Below are positions 49,042-58,213 of a stretch of DNA of 64,000 bases, one piece after another. The position numbers and the translations under genes are program-made. The notes beneath the pieces were generated by a model. That model worked only from the letters and a program-made list of their open reading frames with translations, was not told the DNA's origin and ran no database searches. The number at the start of each line of letters is the position of its first letter. The stretch's first letter is position 1. Source of the stretch: Epithemia pelagica (lineage: Eukaryota > Bacillariophyta > Bacillariophyceae > Surirellales > Surirellaceae); assembly GCA_946965045.2 (NCBI GenBank), contig OX337230.1:3658001-3722000 (forward strand). The letters run 5' to 3'.

Positions 49042-49495
49042 AACAGAGTGGGCGTTCTCACTATTTGGCGGAACAGAACAATGGGCAAGACAAACGGAGA
49101 CAGACCAACCACACACTGCCGATTCATTTTCGTTTTTCCTGAGCAAGACGGAACGAAAGCCAACCGGCCAAACCAAGAGTTACGATCACGTTTGCCTTGT
49201 TTCTGAAACGTTGATCGTGCTGACTACCTACGGATCGATTGTTTCGTCATGTCTTGTGACCAATGATATTGATACCACAAGTACGTAGTCTTGAGCTGCA
49301 CACAAGTTGGGAGATAGAGAAACTTATTAAGATCCTAGGCTTGTACAAATATAGGTGGCTCTCGTGACGACTGTCTTTTGGATGAGATTCATTTGCGAAA
49401 ACGTCAAAATGCAATAACAGTACATGTAATTTTCTAAATCTAATCAAAATCTTAAATACAAAACCAAACAAAAGGGAGCCACGACGATTGACACT
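49042..49495. other. Intergenic
   Basis: AT-rich 3' flank of the next minus-strand gene; no supported feature. Confidence 0.4.
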
Positions 49496-51280
49496 TTACA
49501 AAGAAGCTTGAGCAAAGGCACGCACCAGCTTGGACTGAATTCCTTTCATGAGGATCTTGCGAAGAGGCTTTTCCATAGATTCATCATAGTCTTTAAGTAA
49601 GGAAAGGGTCGCATGTGTGTCAACCCGTAGAACGGTGGCACCGCCCGGACCCACTGTCCACGATTCACCCGTGTAGGCATTACTATCGTCGTGGAACAAT
49701 ACACATTCTTGATCCTCATCCTCCGACTGCATACATCCCAGAAAACTCAATCGATTCAAAATTCCAGACACGACCGATTCGGTCATGGTTCCATCCAGTA
49801 AGGAAGGCGAGGACGATGCTGAGGGAAAGTCCAGTTCTCCCAACATGTCCAAATCTCCCAACAGTCCTGCGTGCAAATCATTGCCCGTCCACTTTCGTGT
49901 AATGGCGTTGGATTTCACATTGTACGACGACTTGGACAATGGATTGTGCACTTGGACACTTCCCTTGTACAACCAAAAGAGCGACTCGGGCGATGTTTCA
50001 ATGACTTGACCTTCTTCCAAGGAAACCCAATCAATTGCAAAGGAGGAGAGTGTATTGTACTGGTGCACAGTCATACCACAGGGTTCAAACAGCAAGTGAA
50101 AGGCTCGATAATTCTTGGCCGAAGTGGACACTGTGCAACCCTGAGACAACCATTGACTAGCCGCCATGTGCGATATGTGTTTAAAGAGGCTCGAGAATGC
50201 CACGAAGAGCGTCACGAGTTGAATCACCCATTGTTCGGGTGCTGTTGCAGCCACATCTTGCACTTGAAACGCACCCGTGGCCAACAATTGACCCAAGACG
50301 GTCCATCCTCGAAATTCCATCGTGGCCGACTCGAAAAGTGCCGTACAAAGCGGGGCCACAACATCCAGGGCAAAATGACTCAAATCATTGAGCAGTTTGG
50401 ATTCCATCATGACTTCATTCACGGGGACTCCAGGAGGAAACATGGTGCCATCCGGGGCTATCATATACAAACTATCCATGGTACAGCTCCAGGCATCGCC
50501 TAGCTTATCCATGGCGGACTGGGCAAAGAGTGTTTGAACAGCAACGGCTCCAGCGGCCAAAGGATGACTCACATGGGACGCAATCTCTCGAGGATGAGGC
50601 ATGGTTAATCCGCCATTCATGGATCCAGCCGTCCACAAGTCTTTTGAAAAGGGTACCGTCCAGGCATTGTCCTCATGTCGTGGCGTGTCAGTCCATTCGG
50701 TGGGATGAGGGTGCTGGGTCACCAGTGCGGAGGTATAGGACCGTACATGTCCTGGAATAAAGGCACGAGAGGTTGGTTGTCGTCGATCAGAGGCCAAAAA
50801 GGCATTGCTGGGTGTCATCCACAAGAAACCAGCCAGAATGGAATGTTCTAGAGTATAGCGTGTCGACCAGCAGCACTTGAGACAGTCGAGGAAAGTTTGC
50901 GGTCTCTTGTTGTTCTCATGTGACAGAGTCATGATCAAGCGTGGAACGTGAATGCCGAGAGGCTCTGGTGAAAAATTGTGAGTTGATTGCATGCAATCAT
51001 TCTTCTGAGTCATGTTGGATTCTCCAAATGGATTTTTTGGTCTGTCGATCCATCGGAGATGGGTCCAATGGCGAAACCAAGTCAAGCCAGCACAATGCCA
51101 TAACAAGCGCTCCATGGAAGCCAGTTGGATTTTTGGTCTGTCGAACCATCGGAGATGGGTCCAATGGCGAAACCAAGTCATCCTACTAGAAGCCAGCACA
51201 ATGCGATAACAAACGCTCCATGGAAGACAGTCGCTCTCCGTGTTGTGTGGAGGTGCGAACGTATTCAACGAATCATTCAT
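49496..51280 (-). CDS. Protein with a possible cyclic-nucleotide-binding-like fold
   Basis: 594 residues from ATG 51280. The first 90 residues come from a duplicated segment of about 95 bp (T-W-F-R-H-W-T-H-L-R-W occurs twice) and may be non-native; a later Met near residue 117 (M-T-L-S-H-E-N-N-K-R) is an alternative start. The middle is hydrophobic and may have membrane helices around W-V-I-Q-L-V-T-L-F-V-A-F. Near residue 400 there is F-A-I-D-W-V-S-L-E-E-G-Q-V-I, then L-F-W-L-Y-K-G-S-V-Q-V, the strand-turn pattern of the cNMP/Popeye fold. The phosphate-binding R-E/S-A motif is not evident, so ligand binding is doubtful. An L-G-D-L-D-M-L-G-E-L-D-F block follows. No family could be named firmly. 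Confidence 0.6.
   Translation of the reverse strand: MNDSLNTFAPPHNTESDCLPWSVCYRIVLASSRMTWFRHWTHLRWFDRPKIQLASMERLLWHCAGLTWFRHWTHLRWIDRPKNPFGESNMTQKNDCMQSTHNFSPEPLGIHVPRLIMTLSHENNKRPQTFLDCLKCCWSTRYTLEHSILAGFLWMTPSNAFLASDRRQPTSRAFIPGHVRSYTSALVTQHPHPTEWTDTPRHEDNAWTVPFSKDLWTAGSMNGGLTMPHPREIASHVSHPLAAGAVAVQTLFAQSAMDKLGDAWSCTMDSLYMIAPDGTMFPPGVPVNEVMMESKLLNDLSHFALDVVAPLCTALFESATMEFRGWTVLGQLLATGAFQVQDVAATAPEQWVIQLVTLFVAFSSLFKHISHMAASQWLSQGCTVSTSAKNYRAFHLLFEPCGMTVHQYNTLSSFAIDWVSLEEGQVIETSPESLFWLYKGSVQVHNPLSKSSYNVKSNAITRKWTGNDLHAGLLGDLDMLGELDFPSASSSPSLLDGTMTESVVSGILNRLSFLGCMQSEDEDQECVLFHDDSNAYTGESWTVGPGGATVLRVDTHATLSLLKDYDESMEKPLRKILMKGIQSKLVRAFAQASL
51032..51226. repeat. Two-copy 95-bp direct repeat
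   Basis: Units start at about 51032 and 51127 (GGTCTGTCGA(T/A)CCATCGGAG), each ending CGCTCCATGGAAG, and encode the duplicated N terminus of the minus-strand ORF. Confidence 0.8.
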
Positions 51281-51410
51281 GGACCATGACGCATAATACT
51301 AGGTTTGCATGGTTCGCATTCCCCCTCTCCTCCTCTTCTCAACGATGGCCTTTTTTCATGGTGCATTGCTCCACAAGATGTGGTCAAAATAGTCCGAAAG
51401 ATGATGCTGC

Positions 51411-51548
51411 ATGCTCTGGCAACACGTCCGCGGTGAAATCATGCTGCTGATGTGGCATGCTCTGGCAACACGTCCGCGGTGAAATCATGCTGCTGATGTG
51501 GCATGCTCTGGCAACACGTCCGCGGCACGTGCCTATTCGGAACGCGAA
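51411..51548. repeat. Three-copy 46-bp tandem repeat
   Basis: Units start at 51411, 51457 and 51503 with ATGCTCTGGCAACACGTCCG; they lie head to tail without spacers, so this is not a CRISPR array. Confidence 0.85.
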
Positions 51549-52124
51549 ACTACCGATAGATGCTTCTAAGCAATGGGTAGATGGACGACTCGATAGCAGT
51601 GAACGATGGGATATCCATTCGACATTCGAGTAAATCCACTATCGATCCACTGTCATCCAACCTGTAATGGAGAATCTTGAAACAACACCTCAGTAGCTCG
51701 ACCAGATGTTGGACCCTGAACGAGAACCTGCCGATAGATGCTTCTAAGCAAAATGGGTAACTGAAAGCGAAAGCAGATTCTCCCTATCAAACGAATATGG
51801 ATGGACTGGTAAAACGTGCGTTCGATCCGTTTATTACTCAAGTCTTCCACAGTGTATTTTACCTACCGTACACCGTTTGTATCAGGGATCATCCGTCGAC
51901 TCGAACTACCTAGGTATTAGTACTCCCATGTGTATTCGGCGAAGAGTCACATCAGAAGCCCCCCTTGAATCGCCATATCATATTCGAATCCGAGAGGTTT
52001 CAGTGGTGATACCGAGACAAGGGTCATTCGAATGGAGGAATCATTCCTCCATTCTCTCTACTAGTCTAGAGCGGCGCGAAGTGGTGGTATTCGCCTCGTG
52101 TCCAGTGGTTGGCGCTTCGACAAC
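51549..52124. other. Intergenic
   Basis: Holds two related stretches sharing CGATAGATGCTTCTAAGCAA (about 51551 and 51732), probably a diverged duplication. No gene supported. Confidence 0.45.
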
Positions 52125-52830
52125 GACGTTTACTGGTCCATGCACGAGAGTGCTGGGCGTCGAGACCATTGGCACAATGCTGCTCCATTGATACAATTGC
52201 TACGAGACAGGATTGTGCATGTCCACCTTTTGGTTGTAGAGGATGGTAGGGAGATGACATGCTTTTGGATACCTAGAATAGACCCAACGTTGGACCGCAA
52301 ACTACGCCCCGATTGTGTGGTCGCAATTTCGGGGCCTTTTCTTATGGGAGTAGTAGATAGCGATACGGTCCGCATTGGCTGACATAGATGCAGTTAACCC
52401 ACAAGAGAGAAAAGGTGATCTTCATTGTCTCTCTATACTGATGGTAGAGCTACCATCGATCGAAGACAACCACCAATTCGTAACCCAGGCCTCGTGTGTG
52501 GACTTCCTAGTATGACTTGTCGAATGAAGGGGCAATCCTCCAGTGTGTGTAAAGGGATGCCCTTTGTTACTATCATCCCATGAATGATCATGCAGAGCTT
52601 CCATTGTATTTCTCTGCAACTTGGAAGAAATCCTTCTGGTTTCTAGGAGGAATTTTGGAGCTACTCCTGCTTCTATGATAGAGGAGTATATGATGGTCCT
52701 AGTCTAGGTAGGTCAATGCCTTAAGTGAGTCACATTTCCTGATGGCATTCACGAATGCCCGGTCCTTTTTTTTGCACCCGTCGCGATAGAATGGGCCCTC
52801 AGTGGTTCTCTTCATCAGTTGAACTAAAAC
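52125..52830 (+). repeat. Left flank repeat of the nuclease-kinase gene
   Basis: Diverged direct repeat of about 55225-55870. Shared blocks in the same order: CGAGACCATTGGCACA, ATGGTAGGGAGATGACATGC, AGACCCAACGTTGGACCGC, CCCCGATTGTGTGGTCGCAA, CGATACGGTCCGCATTG-like, GAGCTACCATCGATCG, and GGCATTCACGA near the end. Confidence 0.75.
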
Positions 52831-52919
52831 AACCCTGATTTCGACATTGGACGACGAGAGAGTGTGAAGAAGCCGCGTTTTGCTTTCTTAGGATATTCCC
52901 GTAAAAGAGAACAGGCGCA

Positions 52920-54530
52920 ATGTCGTTGAAGCGGCCGAAATTGGGTCAAGCACAGCACATGACTCTGTCGCACCTGGTGGTGGACCTCGGCGCTGTAATT
53001 CCAAACTTGTCACGGGACAAGGCAGGCTTGCAGAGTTCTGCTCACACCCAAGACACTGGGCATAAAGACGCCGCCATCCTGACAGACATGTACCGGAGAA
53101 AAGCGATTGATATTCCGCAGTTGCTGTCGGAGGGCAACATTTACACCGATTACACCGACACACAGCCGTCCAGTCTTTTGGATTGTCTCCAAAATAAACC
53201 ATCGCTGGTGTATCAGAACGAAACCGAAGTCCAACTTTTTGTTATGGACGCCCTAAGAGATGCAATCAAGTTACTGGGTCTCGCTAGTGATCTCACGGTG
53301 CGTCCAGACATTTCCCTCTTCTCCGACCGGCCCGACAGTGTCGTGGTGACACACTCGGTTTGGGGTATCATTTTAGTTGTTGAGGTCAAGAAGCTAGGCA
53401 TGGACGTATTTACATCGCACAGCGTTGGTGGGCAGATTTACGACCATCTGGTCGGTATGCTGGTCAGAGGAGTTTCGCGACCATTGGCAGTTTTGTCCTC
53501 CTATGAGCAAATGGTGATTGCTCACCTTGACGACGATGGTAGGTCCAGACAATTGCTAGAACAAGTTGCAGGCGCCATGGGGGATGATATGGCAGACGAG
53601 ATTTCCTTCTTGAGAAGAGACGATAGAAGCCCGTTGCCGAATGTAAATTCTGTGTTTTCGGGCGTCAGCCACCAAGCGGTAAAGATTGCAGCTTCTGATT
53701 GCAAATTCAAAGACACTCAGGACGATGACGATGTCAATGACGACGACGACGATTGGAATCGCGCTCTCTGGTACAGCAAAGTAGTTGAGCGGGATGACAT
53801 TTTGAAGAGCCTCTTACTGGCGAGTCGTTGCGGAATAAAATCGTGCATGTCGTCGCCACGGGTTCCGCTTCCTTTGCAAGGCGATTCTCCTTCCCTTGCC
53901 TGTATCCGAGTGAACGAGACTGGAATGATTTGGTGTGATTTGCCTTCAACAGTGGTAATTGACTACCATTTGTTTCCAGGAGAGCCGAGTGATAGTTTCT
54001 ACCTTTTGCGTGACCTTGGAAAAGGGAGTAGTGGACGAGCGTTCTTGGCGTGCAACTCTGGTGGAAAAACAGTGGTTGCAAAGTTTTTCCTTGTCAGGAA
54101 CAATGAGGCTCATAGAACTCGCGAAAGCGCTCACGTGCGCCAGCAGCAGCGTATGTTGCTCTTGGAAGTGAGGAAGGAGGAGGCCACGACAGAGATGAGG
54201 TATTGGGAGACTGTATACGGTGGAACGTATAGTGTTCGGATGATGAAACTGTATGGGCATTGGTGCCTGTTGCTTCCATATTTCGACTCCCTTGTAAGCG
54301 TCGAAGCGAGGAAGGCCGCTCTACCCCGTATTCGGTCAAATTTGGAACACTTCAAAAGGCTCAAGTTCCGGTACAAGACGGAAGATATCCATTGGCGGCA
54401 TGTCGGGACCCGAGGAGAGAACGAAATCTGCCTTTTTGACTTTGGATCCCTGGAGAAATGCGAGAATGCTGCGTCCATTGATGTAGAGGCACAGTTGCGA
54501 ATTCTCCAAGACACCGTTGAGACACCTTGA
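52920..54530 (+). CDS. Crinkler-type nuclease-kinase protein
   Basis: 536 residues from ATG 52920, no intron. Residues about 95-205 form a PD-(D/E)xK restriction-nuclease-like core: E-T-E near 101-103, P-D-I-S with D130, V-E-V-K-K with E155 and K157, and G-Q-I-Y-D-H with Q172. Residues about 360-515 form a compact protein-kinase-like domain: glycine loop L-G-K-G-S-S-G (366-372), V-V-A-K with K388, a catalytic loop T-E-D-I-H-W-R-H in which the usual Asn is His, and D-F-G at 507-509. An acidic Asp-rich linker separates the two. This nuclease-plus-kinase pairing is known from Crinkler (CRN/CR) effectors across eukaryotes. No N-terminal secretion signal or ubiquitin-like header is seen. Diverged direct repeats lie on both sides. 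Confidence 0.75.
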   Translation: MSLKRPKLGQAQHMTLSHLVVDLGAVIPNLSRDKAGLQSSAHTQDTGHKDAAILTDMYRRKAIDIPQLLSEGNIYTDYTDTQPSSLLDCLQNKPSLVYQNETEVQLFVMDALRDAIKLLGLASDLTVRPDISLFSDRPDSVVVTHSVWGIILVVEVKKLGMDVFTSHSVGGQIYDHLVGMLVRGVSRPLAVLSSYEQMVIAHLDDDGRSRQLLEQVAGAMGDDMADEISFLRRDDRSPLPNVNSVFSGVSHQAVKIAASDCKFKDTQDDDDVNDDDDDWNRALWYSKVVERDDILKSLLLASRCGIKSCMSSPRVPLPLQGDSPSLACIRVNETGMIWCDLPSTVVIDYHLFPGEPSDSFYLLRDLGKGSSGRAFLACNSGGKTVVAKFFLVRNNEAHRTRESAHVRQQQRMLLLEVRKEEATTEMRYWETVYGGTYSVRMMKLYGHWCLLLPYFDSLVSVEARKAALPRIRSNLEHFKRLKFRYKTEDIHWRHVGTRGENEICLFDFGSLEKCENAASIDVEAQLRILQDTVETP

Positions 54531-54649
54531 ACTTTTTGCGTAGTGGTAAATGGTGGCTTTCAGTTGACGCTTCCGAGTACGTCTCGTACGAGAAATCACC
54601 TTTCTCCCTGGGAGGGCTTTATCGAGATTTCCCTCCAAAATCAGTGTAA

Positions 54650-55200
54650 CGTTTGGCGAGTCCGCGCAAACGACCAACAACAACAAGAAGAAGAACAAAG
54701 AGCACCCAATGGGGAACAAGTCTGCGAAACCGGTTCCTGTACAAGGCGTGGAAACAGCGTTGTATCCCATCCAGTATGACTTAAAGTCCCCTTGATGATC
54801 GAAAGGCTCATCAAGGGGCCTTTACGTGATCCTTGATGGGTTGCAACGCTGTTTCCAAGTCTTGCAGAAAGTTGGTTCCAAAAGAAGGGGGGACTCGTGT
54901 CGCCAGGACAAGAACGGTGCCGATTCCAACGAATGGCGGCCACACGAAGTTAGAATGGGTCAGGCTGTGCTGGTCGTTACGAGGGAGGATGCGGCACCGT
55001 ACCATGTGAGTTTGGACGGACGCGCCTATGTGTTGGTATAGGTAGTTGCTGCTCGAACTGAAGGAACGGATTGTTCATTGTATGGAGGGTTTGAACCAGC
55101 AGCTTGCCAAAAATGTCGTCCATGACACCATCGACGACCAAGATTCGAGTCACCATGTTTGTTCTCGGCTCGGTAATACTACTTTGGCCATTTTCCAAAC
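54650..55200 (+). repeat. Dispersed repeat family F, copy 1
   Basis: About 550 bp, present inverted at 61235-61790 and partly at 61970-62275. The copies share gene-like segments: A-K-P-V-P-V-Q-x-V-E, G-Q-A-V-L-V-V-T-R-E and N-G-A-D-S-N-E-W on the plus strand of this copy, with stops in between. They look like remnants of a decayed gene family. Confidence 0.75.
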
Positions 55201-55224
55201 ACAATCATCCAAAGCCCCGGAATC

Positions 55225-55870
55225 GCCATGTGATATTCAAAGTGGTTGTCGAGACCATTGGCACACTGGTCCAGTGATACAGCAAATGCTTTGATACAGG
55301 ATTGTGCACATCGATATGATCCGCCTTTTGATTGTAGAGAGGATGGTAGGGAGATGACATGCGTTTGGAGACCTCTAGAATAGACCCAACGTTGGACCGC
55401 CAAAGTCTATGCCCCGATTGTGTGGTCGCAATTTCCGGGCCTTATAGATAGCAATACGGTCCGCATTGTCTAACACAGATGTATCGTAGTTAACCCGCAA
55501 GTGAGACAAGGTTTTGTTGTTTCTTTGGATCCGCTAGTGACCAGCAAGAGCAGAGATATTGCAGAGCTACCATCGATCGGAGCCAACCACCAATTCGTAA
55601 AACGCCTGTTGTGTGGACTACTATCGCTTGCTGAATGGGGAGGCAATCCTCAAGTATGTGCAAAGGGTTGTCGTCGGTCCTTTACCAACATTCCGACCTT
55701 CCATGGTACTCCTAGGACAGTATTTCTCTGAAACTAAAAGAGCTAGTCTACTCCTACTCCTATATATGATAGTCCTACGAAAAAGTCTAGAGGACTTGCA
55801 TGCGTCACGTTTCGTTATGGCGCGCGCATGGCATTCACGAGAGTGACCGGTTCTATCTTTCGTATACTAT
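55225..55870 (+). repeat. Right flank repeat of the nuclease-kinase gene
   Basis: Direct, diverged counterpart of 52125-52830, with small deletions. It ends just before the transporter gene. Confidence 0.75.
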
Positions 55871-55984
55871 ATAGTGTACATGTAGACTGTAAATGTAAAG
55901 GTTTCGTTGGTTGGGTAAGATTCGGCCCAACACATACCGTCTCCATTTTCGTTTGGACAAAGGCGAAATCGTCTTTGGGGGTAT

Positions 55985-57847
55985 ATGCTGCTGATTGGCA
56001 TTTCGCCTTTCGCATTTCGTGGCTCTAGAGGTGTATTACTCGTAGGCCAAGAGAGGACCAGAACAATGACAAGGACAAACGTCCAAGCACCCAACAGTGC
56101 GGAGTCCTTGTCCTTGTCCTTGTCGTTTGGCAATAAAGTCCATCGCAGCAGCAGCAACAAGGACAGCAGGACGTTCCAGGACGATGTCGAACAAGGACTG
56201 GGTTGGAAGCATCCACCAAAGACCAACAAGAAGGACAAGGACGACACGGCTGTCGTCATCTCTTCCAGTAACCATGACAGCAACAACCATAGCGACAACA
56301 AGGAACACGGCACAATCAGCAACCAGCAGGACAAAAAGGACCATAGGACGACGACGACGACGACGCCCATTCCTCCCCATGTCTACGTCTTGCTCGGTTT
56401 GTCGACCCTTTCCGTATCCGCCTGGGGCCCGTTATTGGAATTGCAAGGCTCTGTGGCATCCCCCATGCTTCAGGTGGTCTGGCACATGTCTGCGACTGCC
56501 CTTTTCGTGATTCCACTAGTCATGGGTCGATGGATGTACAAACTCTTGGGTTTCAAACAGCCGCATACTGGTTGCTGTCAGACCACGGACGTTCGCACCC
56601 GAACGACAGGATCGTCGTCGTCGTCGTCGTCGTCGTCTTGTGCGGTGTGTACTTCCTCCATGTCGTCGTCGTGTACGTGTTCTTCGTCCTCGTGTCCCTG
56701 GCCGACCTTTGCCTGGCTCGTACTGGTTTCGGCCCTTTGTTATACACTGGTCTGTCACGGCTTTGCCGTCGCCTTGCACTCGACAAATCTCAGTACAGCC
56801 GTGACATGGAGCAATTCCCATTCGGTGTGGTTGTTGGTGGGTCAGCACTATTATTATTTTGGAAACAACAAGACCAACAAGAAGCAGCAACAACCACCAG
56901 GTCGGTCTCAACAACAATGGGGTGCTGGAATGGCAATCGTGGGTGTCCTATTGCTCTGTCTCGCCTCGTCAGCCTCCTCTTCATCCTTGTCCTTGTCATC
57001 GGCCTCGGCCTCCCAGCAGTACCTGGTACCCACACAATGGGACGTCAACAACAACGAGGAAGCCGCAGCACTACCGTATACGACCGACGACTGGCCTGGA
57101 AACGACGAGTCTGCCGAATTCCCCACCACCAGCACTAGTGCCGCATCCTCCACCATACATTCGTCATGGTGGTGGGGTCATGGGGCAGCCCTGCTGTCGG
57201 CCATGGGAGGGGTGGGATATGGATGGTATGCTCCTCGTCTCCGATGTGCCACATGCAATCTGGTCGACTTTGGGGCCAGTCTCCTCTTGGTGAGTGCCGC
57301 GTGTTCGTGGCTCCTCTTCTTCTTCATGTCATCGTCTGGAGTCCAGTCGTGTACATGGGATTGGCATGTCCAACAGGGAATCTTATTTGGTTGGATGTCG
57401 ACCCAGGATTGGGATCGGTTGCCCTTGGAACTTGTGTTGGTGGTGGTCTGTCATGGTTGTGGTGTCTTGGGATATTGGTATTGTGTGCCCTATTTTCAAC
57501 CACCAGCACAAAACCCACAACAACCACCAGCACAACAACCACATCAACAACTGTGTCACAGGACCAATCATCCCAAGACGTCGCTCGTCTTGACCATGGC
57601 AGCTCTCTCGGAACCCCTACTGGCCCAAATCGTGTCGTTGTTCGTGTCGTCCTATGGGCGGTGGTCGGTGTCGTCGTCCACGGCGGCCACCACCATTCCT
57701 TGGTGGTCGTCCTTGTCCACAACGTGGATGGATCCCTGGACCTGGGTGGGCAATGTCATGGTCTGGATGGGAACCTATACCTTGGTGGTCAACAGCAGTC
57801 CATCCCCCTCCCATTCGTCGTGGGTGCGAACGCATCCTTCCCACTAA
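55985..57847 (+). CDS. EamA/DMT-superfamily transporter-like membrane protein
   Basis: 620 residues from ATG 55985. A hydrophilic N terminus of about 130 residues (Asn/Asp/Lys-rich) precedes a polytopic membrane region. First helix H-V-Y-V-L-L-G-L-S-T, then W-H-M-S-A-T-A-L-F-V-I-P-L-V. A Ser/Cys-rich loop breaks the next helices, a second half starts after a long acidic loop, and near the end T-M-A-A-L-S-E-P-L-L-A-Q-I is the typical last-third EP motif of EamA carriers. Ten helices in two repeats are plausible. Such proteins move small metabolites or nucleotide sugars; the substrate cannot be told. Low-complexity insertions are numerous. A second plus-strand frame at 57166-58317 is judged a shadow. 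Confidence 0.7.
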   Translation: MLLIGISPFAFRGSRGVLLVGQERTRTMTRTNVQAPNSAESLSLSLSFGNKVHRSSSNKDSRTFQDDVEQGLGWKHPPKTNKKDKDDTAVVISSSNHDSNNHSDNKEHGTISNQQDKKDHRTTTTTTPIPPHVYVLLGLSTLSVSAWGPLLELQGSVASPMLQVVWHMSATALFVIPLVMGRWMYKLLGFKQPHTGCCQTTDVRTRTTGSSSSSSSSSCAVCTSSMSSSCTCSSSSCPWPTFAWLVLVSALCYTLVCHGFAVALHSTNLSTAVTWSNSHSVWLLVGQHYYYFGNNKTNKKQQQPPGRSQQQWGAGMAIVGVLLLCLASSASSSSLSLSSASASQQYLVPTQWDVNNNEEAAALPYTTDDWPGNDESAEFPTTSTSAASSTIHSSWWWGHGAALLSAMGGVGYGWYAPRLRCATCNLVDFGASLLLVSAACSWLLFFFMSSSGVQSCTWDWHVQQGILFGWMSTQDWDRLPLELVLVVVCHGCGVLGYWYCVPYFQPPAQNPQQPPAQQPHQQLCHRTNHPKTSLVLTMAALSEPLLAQIVSLFVSSYGRWSVSSSTAATTIPWWSSLSTTWMDPWTWVGNVMVWMGTYTLVVNSSPSPSHSSWVRTHPSH

Positions 57848-58213
57848 TCCCAATACGGGCCTGGCAGCAGCAGCAAGAGTTGCCAAAAGGAACCAAAGAA
57901 CAACCCCGCATTGGTTGGATCGAAACGAGTATCGACCTGTCCCATGCAAGTGAGCTCTGGTCCAACGTTTGTTCCTCCCACGATCCTACTACTACAACGA
58001 AAGAACGAGCCATGACGGTTCATCGTTTGGAGAGACCAAATGGACCCGTGTCGTCCCTGTCGTCGTCGTCGTACCAGTATCCTCTGGGCATGAACTCGAA
58101 TATAATAGCTGGACGGATTTGCAAGCCGTATCGACCACAGCGCCGACAGGGACAGCAGCAGCATGACAGCAAACAAAACCAAGCTCCAAGCCTTGGAAGA
58201 GGACCACACTTGG
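57848..58213. other. Intergenic between convergent genes
   Basis: Minus-strand frames stay open (to 58320) with one hydrophobic run, but no domain supports coding. It may contain the 3' part of the fibrillin-like gene. Confidence 0.4.

Noticed and set aside
51411-51548. Possible CRISPR-like array
   Set aside because: The 46-bp units abut without unique spacers, and the genome is eukaryotic.
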